Shown here: piece after piece, positions 36,569-44,820 of the stretch
Numbering within the stretch: position 1 is the stretch's first letter
How the letters are laid out: every line of letters starts with the position of its first letter
DNA from: Thiosocius teredinicola
Lineage (GTDB): Bacteria > Pseudomonadota > Gammaproteobacteria > Chromatiales > Chromatiaceae
Direction of reading: 5' to 3'
DNA length: 64,000 bases
Assembly (NCBI RefSeq): GCF_002009425.1
Contig: NZ_CP019936.1
Coordinates: forward strand, 3,583,297-3,647,296
The notes under the pieces: generated by a model
Databases searched by the model: none
What the model was told of the DNA's origin: nothing
What the model saw: the letters and a program-made list of their open reading frames with translations, nothing else
Made by a program: the position numbers and the translations under genes

Positions 36569-37435
36569 ATGTCCAAGCACAAAAACACCCATGCCCGATA
36601 CCCGGTCACCGGCGCCGGACTGGGCTTGCGCTTTGAGCTGATCGAACAGTTCAGAACCGATCCGCCGAAACAGGTCGACTTTCTCGAAGTCGCGCCGGAG
36701 AACTGGATTCGGGTCGGCGGCTCGCGCGGCAAGGCGCTACGTGAACTGACAGAGCAATACCCGCTCGTTTGTCACGGGCTTTCGTTATCGATCGGAGGTC
36801 CGGCACCGCTTGATGACGGCTTTCTGCACGACCTCAAGCATTTTCTCGACGTGAACCAGGCGCGCGTCTACACCGAACACCTGTCGTATTGCGGCGACAG
36901 CGGCCAGCTCTACGACCTGATGCCGATTCCGTTTTCCGAAGAGGCGGTTCACTACGTTGCTGCGCGCATCCGCCATGTGCAGGACGTGCTCGAGCGACGC
37001 ATCGGCATGGAAAACGTCTCGACCTACGCCGTGCCGACGGGCGAGATGACCGAACTCGATTTCTTGACCGCAGTGCTCGAAGAGGCCGACTGCGGATTGC
37101 ACCTCGACATCAATAATATCTTCGTCAACAGCGTCAACCACGGTTTCGATCCGTATGCCTATCTGGCCGGCATCCCGGCCGAACGCATCATGTACGCGCA
37201 TATTGCCGGGCACTACCAAGAGGCCGACAACCTGCGAGTCGACACCCACGGCGAAGACGTGCTGCCCGAGGTCTGGGACATGCTGGATACGGCGTATGAA
37301 CGCTACGGCGTGTTCCCCACCCTGCTCGAGCGCGATTTCAATATCCCGCCGCTCGACGAACTTCTCGGCGAGGTCGATCAGATCGTCAGCCGCCAGCAAC
37401 GTTGGCAGGAGTCCGCTGATGTCGACGTCGCCTGA
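36569..37435 (+). CDS. bufB: DUF692 multinuclear non-haem iron oxidase (MNIO), bufferin-maturing
   Basis: This is a 288-residue TIM-barrel protein of the DUF692/MNIO family, which uses a di- or tri-iron centre and oxygen to modify cysteines in peptide precursors. Family segments visible are GLGLRFELIEQF, VDFLEVAPENWI, HGLSLSIGGPAPLD, EHLSYCGDSGQLYDLMP, MENVSTYAVP and GLHLDINNIFVNSVNHG, plus AHIAGH. The histidines, glutamate and aspartate in these segments are the expected metal ligands. The ATG at 36569 has GGGAT upstream; another in-frame ATG lies at 36557. The 3' end overlaps the partner gene by 17 bases. Confidence 0.95.
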   Translation: MSKHKNTHARYPVTGAGLGLRFELIEQFRTDPPKQVDFLEVAPENWIRVGGSRGKALRELTEQYPLVCHGLSLSIGGPAPLDDGFLHDLKHFLDVNQARVYTEHLSYCGDSGQLYDLMPIPFSEEAVHYVAARIRHVQDVLERRIGMENVSTYAVPTGEMTELDFLTAVLEEADCGLHLDINNIFVNSVNHGFDPYAYLAGIPAERIMYAHIAGHYQEADNLRVDTHGEDVLPEVWDMLDTAYERYGVFPTLLERDFNIPPLDELLGEVDQIVSRQQRWQESADVDVA

Positions 37436-38198
37436 GTCGCCGATGCACACCTTTCAACGCCAACAGATGGCGTTCACTGCGCACATCCGCGACCCCGAGA
37501 ACAACCCGCTGCCCGACGGCGTTACGTCGCGCCGCATGGGCGTCTATACCGAGTTGTTTTTCAACAACTTCAACGACCAGCTCTCGGGAAACTTCCCGGT
37601 TCTGCGGCGAATCACCGCCGACGAGCGCTGGCATGCCATGGTGCGCGATTTCATGATCCGGCATCGCGCAGCAACCCCGCTGTTCACCGAAGTTGGCCTG
37701 GAATTTATCGAGTACCTGCAGCAGGAACGCGAGCCTCAACCCGGCGACTGGCCGTTCATGGTCGAACTGGCGCACTACGAGTACGTCGAGCTGGCGGTGG
37801 CGATCAGCACCGCCGACGAAGAAGCGGTCGAATACGATCCGAACGGTGACCTCCTGCACGGGCGCCCCCTGGTCGGCCCGACGGCATGGAATCTCAGTTA
37901 CCAATGGCCGGTGCACCAGATCGGCCCGGAATACCTGCCGGAAGAACTCCCGGCCGAACCGACCCACCTGGTCGTCTACCGTGACCGTCTCGACGAGATG
38001 CACTTTCTCGAGATCAACGCGGTGACGCAGCGCCTGCTGCAGCTATTGAAAGAAAACCCGGAGCATACCGGTCTCGATGTACTGAAGACGATTGCTGACG
38101 AGCTTGGCCACCCGCAACCGGATGCCGTGATTGCGGGAGGACTTGAACTCCTCAACGATCTTCACCGCCGCAACGTGATCCTGGGTACCCGCGTCTAG
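37419..38198 (+). CDS. bufC: DUF2063 partner protein of the MNIO enzyme
   Basis: This is a 259-residue protein. Its N-terminal DUF2063 domain (about 10-100, with RRMGVYTELFFNNFNDQLSG and FPVLRRI) is followed by a C-terminal winged-helix-like peptide-recognition domain. By analogy with characterised MNIO systems it binds the precursor and presents it to the oxidase. The ATG at 37419 has AGGAG upstream and lies inside the oxidase gene, so translation is coupled. Its presence, together with the exported Cys-rich precursor, favours bufferin over methanobactin-type chemistry. Confidence 0.92.
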   Translation: MSTSPESPMHTFQRQQMAFTAHIRDPENNPLPDGVTSRRMGVYTELFFNNFNDQLSGNFPVLRRITADERWHAMVRDFMIRHRAATPLFTEVGLEFIEYLQQEREPQPGDWPFMVELAHYEYVELAVAISTADEEAVEYDPNGDLLHGRPLVGPTAWNLSYQWPVHQIGPEYLPEELPAEPTHLVVYRDRLDEMHFLEINAVTQRLLQLLKENPEHTGLDVLKTIADELGHPQPDAVIAGGLELLNDLHRRNVILGTRV

Positions 38199-38270
38199 CG
38201 CGACTCGATCACCGTTCTTGTAAGAGCACATCGTTGCGGCCGAAGTAACAACACCAATTCGGGGACCGCA

Positions 38271-38837
38271 ATGATCGGACTTTTCAACCGCCTGCAAGAC
38301 ATACTCGACAGCCTGCGTGCACTGGATTTTCTCGGCCCGCTGGCGATGCGGCTGTATCTGGTTCCTGTGTTCTGGATGGCCGGCACCAAGAAACTCGACG
38401 ACATGGACAGCATCATCGCCTGGTTCGGCAATCCGGACTGGGGCCTGGGCCTGCCGATGCCGGAATTCATGGCATGGGCCGCCACCTTGACCGAGGTCGG
38501 CGGGGCGATTCTGCTGTTGATCGGTTTGGCGACCCGCTGGGTTGCGATCCCGCTGATGATCACGATGGTCGTCGCCGCCGTCACCGTTCACTGGCAACAC
38601 GGCTGGGCGGCGATCGCGGAAACGCCGGAATCGGCCGAGCGCCTTTCGGCGGCAAACGGCCTGCTGCGAGAGCACGGCAACTACGACTGGCTTACCGGAA
38701 CCGGTGAGTTCGTCGTGCTGAACAATGGCATCGAGTTCGCCACCACCTACTTCATCATGCTGCTGGTGCTGTTCTTCATCGGCGCCGGCAAATACGTCAG
38801 CGTCGACTACTGGATCGCACAGCGTTTTCGTGACTGA
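38271..38837 (+). CDS. bufD: DoxX family membrane protein of the bufferin cluster
   Basis: This is a 188-residue protein of the DoxX/DoxD family with four likely helices. It contains FLGPLAMRLYLVPVFWMAG and ATLTEVGGAILLLIGLATR. DoxX proteins are frequent members of bufferin operons and may move electrons or metals across the membrane. Their exact role is unresolved. A loop of about 45 residues between helices 3 and 4 is longer than in short DoxX proteins. It lies about 70 bases after the partner gene and is probably the last gene of the operon. Confidence 0.88.
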   Translation: MIGLFNRLQDILDSLRALDFLGPLAMRLYLVPVFWMAGTKKLDDMDSIIAWFGNPDWGLGLPMPEFMAWAATLTEVGGAILLLIGLATRWVAIPLMITMVVAAVTVHWQHGWAAIAETPESAERLSAANGLLREHGNYDWLTGTGEFVVLNNGIEFATTYFIMLLVLFFIGAGKYVSVDYWIAQRFRD

Positions 38838-38864
38838 CTGCGGTCCAGACTGATTACGCTTCAG

Positions 38865-38886
38865 GTCGCGCCCGCAAGGGCGCGAC
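38865..38886. terminator. hairpin between bufD and the convergent metA/metX gene
   Basis: GTCGCGCCC and GGGCGCGAC form a 9-bp stem with a GCAA loop. It lies between two convergent genes. The following T-rich stretch is short, so termination efficiency is uncertain. Confidence 0.6.
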
Positions 38887-38898
38887 GCATGTTTGCTA

Positions 38899-39975
38899 TC
38901 AGCGCTGCGTCAGTCCCAGGCACAACGGATCGTTCGGATCGACACCGTCCATGAAGGGTTTGGTGCGATCGCTATGCGTGAGCTGATACACCAGGCCCAT
39001 CCAGTTGCCGATCACGGCATGCGCGGTATCGCGCCAGGTATTGTCGAGATCGGCCATGACCAATTCGTCCGGAAACGCCGGCGCGGCCTCCCCGGTCTTC
39101 TTGGCCGACTGCAGGCGCCAGCGGTATTCATTGAGAACCGCCTTGTTGCGCTCCGAAAAGTAATTGTCGACGAACGGTGGATACACCCGGGTCTCGCCGG
39201 TCGCATATCGTATGACCTCGCGCTTGTATTCCTTCAGCAGCGAGATCGTGTCGTACTCGGGATGCCCCTGGAAGAATATGAAGCGGAAGCCATCGGGGCT
39301 GGTTGCCAGGTGAACGCCAACGTCGCTCTGCGCCAACACATGCAGACCTGCGGCATCGAACTGGGCACGTGAGACATCGTTCCAACGCGAATGCGGCACA
39401 TCGAAACGGGTGTTCACGTCATACACCAGCGGGTGTGTGCGTTCGACAACCTGGTGCGCGAACACGCCCCATGTCTTGTGGGGCCGCGGCACGCGCTTCT
39501 GCTTGTAGCGAAACTCGAGTACCGCATGCGTGGCAAGGCAACTGCAGAGCGTCGAGGTCACGTTGTCGTAGGCCCAATCGATAACGTCGATCAACGGCTT
39601 CCAGAACGCCTGTTCGGCCAGGCTCGGGCCGATAACGTTGGCGCCGGTGATGATCAATGCATCCAGTCCCTGTTCACGCACCTGATCGAAGGTGTCGTAG
39701 TAGAGATCGATATGGGCACGCGCCTCGGGCCCGCGGTCGAGTTCCGGCAAAGTGAACGGATGCACATAGAACTGCGCAATCGGATTACTGTCGCCCACCA
39801 GGCGGAAGAACTGGCGCTCCGTCGCGGCCAACGCCTTGTCGGGCATCATGTTCAACAAACCGATATGCAGCTCGCGGATATCCTGGTGCAGCGCCCGATC
39901 GGGCGGCAGCACGTTCAGCCCTTCCTGGCGCAGGCGCTCGAAAGTCGGCAGTTTGTTGTGGGCGACAATAGGCAT
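38899..39975 (-). CDS. metA: homoserine O-succinyltransferase, MetA family
   Basis: This enzyme activates homoserine with succinyl-CoA (or acetyl-CoA in some members) at the start of methionine synthesis. The 358-residue product has LHIGLLNMMPDKALAATERQF. The catalytic cysteine is in STLCSCLATHAVLEF, and the His-x-Glu pair in FFQGHPEYD. It is longer than E. coli MetA by about 50 residues, mainly at the C terminus. Acyl specificity cannot be decided by eye. It follows an ATPase gene by four bases, suggesting one transcript. Confidence 0.93.
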   Translation of the reverse strand: MPIVAHNKLPTFERLRQEGLNVLPPDRALHQDIRELHIGLLNMMPDKALAATERQFFRLVGDSNPIAQFYVHPFTLPELDRGPEARAHIDLYYDTFDQVREQGLDALIITGANVIGPSLAEQAFWKPLIDVIDWAYDNVTSTLCSCLATHAVLEFRYKQKRVPRPHKTWGVFAHQVVERTHPLVYDVNTRFDVPHSRWNDVSRAQFDAAGLHVLAQSDVGVHLATSPDGFRFIFFQGHPEYDTISLLKEYKREVIRYATGETRVYPPFVDNYFSERNKAVLNEYRWRLQSAKKTGEAAPAFPDELVMADLDNTWRDTAHAVIGNWMGLVYQLTHSDRTKPFMDGVDPNDPLCLGLTQR

Positions 39976-39979
39976 GGGT

Positions 39980-40825
39980 TTAGGTCGTTCTGGCGATAGC
40001 CGTTTCCAATAGGTTCAGAAAATCGTTTTCATCGCGCACTTGTGCGATCTCGCGCGACGTTACCGTGTAGCCGAGCTTGGCGATCTCTTCATAGCGCGGC
40101 ACCCGCGAGTGGAACAGGCGCGGAAACACCCAGCGGGTGAATGCGTCCGGATCCATTTCCGCCGCATACTGCAGGCCGTTCTCTTCAAGATACACCGCCA
40201 GATGCTCGCGCAGGAACTCCGGTCTGTAATAAAGCGGTTTCGGATCACTCTGCGCGCGCGTGATCAGTTTCTGCTCTTCTTCCTGGTCCGTTACCTGGAT
40301 ATAGAGCATCAGGGTGTGTTTCACCAGCAGATCGATCACACCCGGCTCATCCAGTTCACACAGCGAACCGCCCACATCGTTGATGAAATGCGGGTAGCCG
40401 TAGATCGCCTGACCTTTCTCGATGAATGCCGGCACGTCGTACATCGCGGCGATTTCAGCGTCGCGATACTGTGCCTGGCGGCGCTCGAAATCCTCCAGCG
40501 GCACGCCTCCCTGCTCTGGATCACCCAGTTTACCGACGAACGACAGAACCGGACCCAGATCCGAGATCTTGATGTTGTTGCGGATATAGATCCAGTCGTT
40601 GCGCAGCAGCTCGCTGAGGAACGGCACCTGCATCGCCTGCGTCTTGATCATGTCGAGGATGCTTTCGTCGAGATAGCGCGTGCCGATGCGGTAGTCGCCG
40701 GAATAGTGGTACCACTGATGCTTGCGGAGCAGCGCCGAGATGTGCGTTTTACCCACGCCCGACATTCCAAGCAGGGTGATGCGCTTGTGCTTCCAGTTGC
40801 GGAAATCTTCGACACTAAACTTCAC
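39980..40825 (-). CDS. conserved P-loop ATPase upstream of metA
   Basis: This is a 281-residue cytosolic protein with an N-terminal Walker A motif LLGMSGVGKTHI (about 19-30). YHYSGDYRIGTRYLDE follows, then a large helical region rich in acidic and aromatic residues. I cannot name a specific family beyond P-loop NTPase. The GTG at 40825 is chosen because GGAG lies about six bases upstream; the TTG at 40849 is less likely. Four bases separate it from the metA start, so a role linked to methionine or sulfur metabolism is possible, but this is positional inference. Confidence 0.75.
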   Translation of the reverse strand: MKFSVEDFRNWKHKRITLLGMSGVGKTHISALLRKHQWYHYSGDYRIGTRYLDESILDMIKTQAMQVPFLSELLRNDWIYIRNNIKISDLGPVLSFVGKLGDPEQGGVPLEDFERRQAQYRDAEIAAMYDVPAFIEKGQAIYGYPHFINDVGGSLCELDEPGVIDLLVKHTLMLYIQVTDQEEEQKLITRAQSDPKPLYYRPEFLREHLAVYLEENGLQYAAEMDPDAFTRWVFPRLFHSRVPRYEEIAKLGYTVTSREIAQVRDENDFLNLLETAIARTT

Positions 40826-40906
40826 GGCAGGCTCCGTCAGAACGACCAAAGCCGGCTATTATCCGCCAAGCGCGCCGCCGGTGGAAACCGGGCGGGCCGC
40901 GGGCGA

Positions 40907-41680
40907 TCAGGCACTGCGCAATTCGGTCTCGCTACCTTTAGTCCCTGCCGGCAGGTGGTACAGGCTTCCGGGATCGGCCACGTCGTATCCCATGGCGCGC
41001 AAAGTCGCCGCCGCGTCGGCCGATTCGTGGTGATACAGCACGAGTCGCGCGCGCAGTTCGTCCGGGTAATGGATCGACAGGTCATCGACGCCGGTATGCG
41101 ACGGGTTGCTGTGCAGCGCGCAATCGTGAAACACCGTCTCGCCGCCGTTCGCGAACTGCGCCAGCGCCTCGGGAATCGGCCGGGTGTCGCCGGTGTAGAC
41201 GAAGCGGTCGCGCAAACCCAAGCCGTACGCCGCCCGGTAGGCATGGTGGCTCACCGCGAACACGTCGAACAGATACCCGGCGTGCCAGAAATGATCGCCG
41301 ACCGGAATCACCTGGAAGCGGTCCCAGAAATTCAGACCGCCCTCGGCGAGCTTGTAGGGATCTTCTGCCAGTTGCTGTTGCAGGCGCTGGATGATCGCCG
41401 CCGGCAGATACAGCCTCACCGCCGGTGCATTCGGCTGCTCACACGCCAGGCGATAGAACAGGCCTTCCAGTCCGCCAGAATGATCGAGATGCGTGTGGGT
41501 GATGAAGATAGCGGTCGGCAATGCCTGGTAGCGCGCGCAGTAGGCAGGCAACACGGTCGGACCGCAGTCGATCAACAGCAGCGGCGCGCCTTTACCACCC
41601 TCGAGTACCGCAGCAGCGTTCCCCAAGGCATGGGCTGCCGCGTTGCCGACCCCGAGAAAACGCAACCGAAGCGCGGACAT
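40907..41680 (-). CDS. MBL-fold metallo-hydrolase
   Basis: This is a 257-residue protein of the metallo-beta-lactamase superfamily, similar to the RNase Z/arylsulfatase-like group. The metal motif THTHLDH (61-67) is intact. FAVSHHAYRAAYGL supplies further histidine ligands, FVYTGDTRP carries the bridging aspartate, and LVLYHH is near the end. No signal peptide is present, so it is cytosolic. The substrate is unknown; candidates are a nucleic acid or small phosphodiester. It is divergent from the MFS transporter gene. Confidence 0.9.
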   Translation of the reverse strand: MSALRLRFLGVGNAAAHALGNAAAVLEGGKGAPLLLIDCGPTVLPAYCARYQALPTAIFITHTHLDHSGGLEGLFYRLACEQPNAPAVRLYLPAAIIQRLQQQLAEDPYKLAEGGLNFWDRFQVIPVGDHFWHAGYLFDVFAVSHHAYRAAYGLGLRDRFVYTGDTRPIPEALAQFANGGETVFHDCALHSNPSHTGVDDLSIHYPDELRARLVLYHHESADAAATLRAMGYDVADPGSLYHLPAGTKGSETELRSA

Positions 41681-41819
41681 CCACCCTCTCCCATGACAAA
41701 CCAGCGAAGATTATAAGCATGCGCTGATTTCCGGCACATGACGATTGAAATATTTACCCGCCAATGCTGAAGGCTGCCGCCCTATACTCTGGGATTTGCT
41801 GCACTGCTTCGAGAGGCGA

Positions 41820-42971
41820 ATGGGGTTCCGCAATCTGGCGATTGTCATCTACTGCGCCGTGGTGGGTTTTGCGGTGCTGTACGCCACCCAGCCTCTGCTG
41901 CCGCTGCTCGCTGCGCAATGGAACCGGCCGATCGGCGATACCGCGCTACTGACGACGGCGACCATGGTGCCGTTGGCACTCGGCCCTCTGTTGTACGGTT
42001 ATATCCTCGAACACATCTCGACCAAGCACATGTTGACTGCGGGCTTCAGCGTACTGACCCTGGCGCAGTTCGCCATCAGTTTCGGCCCGGACTATCCGGT
42101 GTTCTTCCTGCTGCGCACGATCGAAGGCCTGATGCTGCCGGCGATCTTCACTGCCTTGATGACCTACAGCTCGGCAGCCGGCGGGCCGAGCAAGACGCGA
42201 CGCAACATCACCATCTACATCGCTGCGACCATCATGGGCGGTTACAGCGGGCGGGTGTTCAGCGGATTGCTGACGGATGCCTTCAGTTGGGAGCACGCCT
42301 TCCTGTTCTGGGCAGTGGCCGCGTTGATCGCCACTTTGCTGACGCTGCGTCTCGACTCCGACCCGCGGTTACGACTGGGCAAGATCAAGCTGGCGGAGAT
42401 CCGCGCACTCGCCGCCAGGCCGGTGTATGCGGAAGGATTAATCGGCGCCTTTTTGTTGTTCTTCGTTTTTGCCGCGATGTTGAACTTTCTGCCGTTCCAC
42501 ATGCGTGACAACAACCCGGACATTTCACAGAGCGCCATCGCCCTGGTGTACACCGGCTATCTGGTGGGCGTTGCTATCGCGTTGGCCTCGCTGCACCTGG
42601 TACGTTGGTTCGGCGGTGAACGCCGCACCCTGGTCATCGGCAGCCTGGTCTACCTGGTCGGCACCGCAGCCTTCGCCCTGCCGAGCAACGAACTCGCTTA
42701 CTTCAGCATGCTGATCTTCGCCGCCGGCATGTTCACCTTACACAGCGTGTTGTCGGCCTTCCTCAATCACCTCGAAACGGAACGAAAGGGCCTGATCAAC
42801 GGTCTGTATGTATCAGCGTACTACGCAGGCGGTGCGCTCGGATCCTATCTGCCCGGCTTTCTCTACCAATACGTCGGCTGGACGGCATTCGTCATCCTGT
42901 TGCTCTGCCTGCTGGGAGTGCTGACCATGTTGACAATGATGTTGCGTCAAGCACCTGAGCACAGCGCCTGA
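41820..42971 (+). CDS. MFS transporter
   Basis: This is a 383-residue inner-membrane carrier of the major facilitator superfamily with about twelve helices. The N-terminal part has YATQPLLPLLAAQWN and TATMVPLALGPLLYGYILE, typical of the YnfM-like or sugar/arabinose-efflux type. A cytoplasmic central loop with basic residues (RLRLGKIKLAEIRALAARP) separates the halves. The ATG at 41820 has GAGAGG upstream, while the longer frame to 41745 adds a non-hydrophobic tail. The substrate is unknown. Confidence 0.88.
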   Translation: MGFRNLAIVIYCAVVGFAVLYATQPLLPLLAAQWNRPIGDTALLTTATMVPLALGPLLYGYILEHISTKHMLTAGFSVLTLAQFAISFGPDYPVFFLLRTIEGLMLPAIFTALMTYSSAAGGPSKTRRNITIYIAATIMGGYSGRVFSGLLTDAFSWEHAFLFWAVAALIATLLTLRLDSDPRLRLGKIKLAEIRALAARPVYAEGLIGAFLLFFVFAAMLNFLPFHMRDNNPDISQSAIALVYTGYLVGVAIALASLHLVRWFGGERRTLVIGSLVYLVGTAAFALPSNELAYFSMLIFAAGMFTLHSVLSAFLNHLETERKGLINGLYVSAYYAGGALGSYLPGFLYQYVGWTAFVILLLCLLGVLTMLTMMLRQAPEHSA

Positions 42972-43000
42972 TCGTTAGGATTCACCAGGTAGTCGATGAC

Positions 43001-43564
43001 ATGAGTTGGAACAATTCCGAGTTTGGTTACGGTTGGGTCCACATCGCCCTGCACTGGCTCATGGCAGTGATGATCATGGGGCTGCTGCCGCTCGGCCTAT
43101 GGATGACCAGCCTCGACTACTACGATCCCTGGTACAAGAAAGGACCGGACCTGCATCGGGCGATCGGTGTCTTGCTTGCCATCCTGTTGCTGATCCGGCT
43201 CGCCTGGCGTTCGCTGCAGCCCAGCCCTCGCGCATTGACAACGTCGCGCCGGGAACGGATTGCCGCTCGAACCGCGCACGCATTGCTTTACCTGATACCG
43301 TTGCTGCTGGTAATCAGCGGCTACCTGATCTCGACCGCCGACGGCCGCGCGGTCGACGTGTTCGGCTGGTTCGCGATTCCGGCCACCCTGCAAGGTGTTG
43401 AAGGCCAGGAAGACATCGCCGGAGACATTCATTTCGTCTTGGCGATGGTGTTGATCGCCATCGTCGTTGTGCACGTGGCGGCCGCCCTGTACCACCACTT
43501 CAAACGCGGCGACCGCACCCTGATTCGTATGTTGAAACCCGAAAAACGGAAGGAACAAGCATGA
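43001..43564 (+). CDS. cytochrome b561 family protein
   Basis: This is a 187-residue membrane protein with four helices and haem-ligand histidines in helix 1 ([16 protein letters not shown]), helix 2 ([10 protein letters not shown]) and helix 4 ([10 protein letters not shown] and [13 protein letters not shown]). It is of the CybB type and may pass electrons from quinol. It overlaps the downstream YceI gene by four bases. The b561-YceI pairing is common and suggests a link to isoprenoid quinone handling in the periplasm. Confidence 0.92.
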   Translation: MSWNNSEFGYGWVHIALHWLMAVMIMGLLPLGLWMTSLDYYDPWYKKGPDLHRAIGVLLAILLLIRLAWRSLQPSPRALTTSRRERIAARTAHALLYLIPLLLVISGYLISTADGRAVDVFGWFAIPATLQGVEGQEDIAGDIHFVLAMVLIAIVVVHVAAALYHHFKRGDRTLIRMLKPEKRKEQA

Positions 43565-44139
43565 AGAACACCGTCACCTACACCCTCGGAGCCGGCCTGC
43601 TGCTGATGTTGTCGAGCGTTTCGCACGCTGCCGACTACATGATCGACACGAAAGGCGCGCATGCCTTCGTTCAATTTCAGATCAAGCATCTGGGCTATAG
43701 CTGGCTGGTCGGCCGCTTCAACACCTTCAACGGCGAATTCAGCTACGACGAAGCCAAGCCCGAGGCATCCAAGGTTACGGTCACCATCGATACCGCGAGC
43801 ATCGATTCCAATCATGCCGAACGTGACAAACACCTGCGCAATGCCGATTTCCTCGATGTCGAGAAATTTCCGCAGGCCACCTTCGTCAGCACCGGTTACA
43901 AGGACTTAGGCGATGGCAAAGGCGAACTCAAGGGAGACCTGACCTTGCACGGCGTCACGCGCCCAATCACGATCGACGTCACCCACATCGGGGCGGGCGA
44001 CGACCCCTGGGGCGGCTACCGTCGCGGCTTTGAGGGACGCACGACGCTGACGCTGGCCGACTACGGCATCGACTACAACCTCGGGCCGGCGTCGAAAGAG
44101 GTGGAGCTGTGGCTGGGCGTTGAGGGTATCCGCCAGTAG
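43561..44139 (+). CDS. YceI family periplasmic lipocalin-like protein
   Basis: This is a 192-residue protein with a signal peptide ending near SHAADY (about 20-23). A YceI beta-barrel follows, with [28 protein letters not shown] and the C-terminal [15 protein letters not shown]. Members bind long polyisoprenoids such as ubiquinone in the periplasm. GGAAGG-type purines lie upstream of the ATG, which overlaps the cytochrome b561 stop. The two genes are one operon. Confidence 0.93.
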   Translation: MKNTVTYTLGAGLLLMLSSVSHAADYMIDTKGAHAFVQFQIKHLGYSWLVGRFNTFNGEFSYDEAKPEASKVTVTIDTASIDSNHAERDKHLRNADFLDVEKFPQATFVSTGYKDLGDGKGELKGDLTLHGVTRPITIDVTHIGAGDDPWGGYRRGFEGRTTLTLADYGIDYNLGPASKEVELWLGVEGIRQ

Positions 44140-44252
44140 CCGAGCAGATGGCGATTGCGGCAGCGCCCGGTCTGCCGCAGTTCCCTTGCGGCTAAAGAAA
44201 TCACTGCGAAAGTCGCCTATACTCAACGACATAGCAACGCTTTCTCGATCCA

Positions 44253-44756
44253 ATGTCAGTTACTTACGCCAAAAAGCGCGCAACCCGGCTCGGCTTGTTG
44301 GTTGCCCTGATCATCCTGCTGGCCGCCTGTTCCAGTGCCCCGCAACGGTATCGTTATGCGCCACCACCATCCGGGCAACAGGTTTCCCAGGAACGCCATG
44401 AGGTCGTGCGCGTTGCCGCCGACCTGATCGGTACCCCGTATCGCTATGGCGGCACGACGCGACGCGGCTTCGACTGCAGCGGCCTGGTGCAATACTCACA
44501 TCGCCAGATCGGCATCAGTGTGCCGCGTACGACCACGTCGCAGTGGCGCAATGGGCGTGAGCTGCAGCGCCAGCACCTGTTGCCGGGCGATCTCTTGTTC
44601 TTCGACCTGGGTAGCCGCAAGGCGCAGCATGTCGGCATCTACGAAGGCGACGGCCTGTTCATCCATGCGCCGTCGTCCGGCAAACGCGTGGGTCGCGCGT
44701 CGCTCGACAATCCCTATTGGCGGGAGCAATTGGTCGGAGCGCGCAGTTACCTCTGA
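44253..44756 (+). CDS. NlpC/P60 family lipoprotein peptidase
   Basis: This is a 167-residue lipoprotein with a lipobox LLAAC (Cys26) after a basic start. The NlpC/P60 catalytic domain (about 47-166) carries the cysteine in GFDCSGLVQY (Cys75) and histidines in AQHVGIYEG (His126) and LFIHAP (His138). It should hydrolyse peptide cross-links of the cell wall, such as DAP-containing stem peptides. Residue after Cys26 is Ser, which favours outer-membrane sorting. It resembles Spr/MepS, although slightly shorter. Confidence 0.92.
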   Translation: MSVTYAKKRATRLGLLVALIILLAACSSAPQRYRYAPPPSGQQVSQERHEVVRVAADLIGTPYRYGGTTRRGFDCSGLVQYSHRQIGISVPRTTTSQWRNGRELQRQHLLPGDLLFFDLGSRKAQHVGIYEGDGLFIHAPSSGKRVGRASLDNPYWREQLVGARSYL

Positions 44757-44820
44757 CGGCATGCGATCGAATCACCGGACAGATGGGTGCCTGCCGATTG
44801 CCGGCTAGGATAGGAACGCC

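Noticed and set aside
36569-38198. A methanobactin-type cluster (MbnB/MbnC)
   Set aside because: The precursor is long, exported and Cys-repeat-rich, and DoxX follows. This fits bufferins rather than short methanobactin precursors.
40040-41716. A 558-residue plus-strand frame
   Set aside because: It is antisense to the P-loop ATPase and MBL hydrolase genes, and is arginine-rich without any domain.
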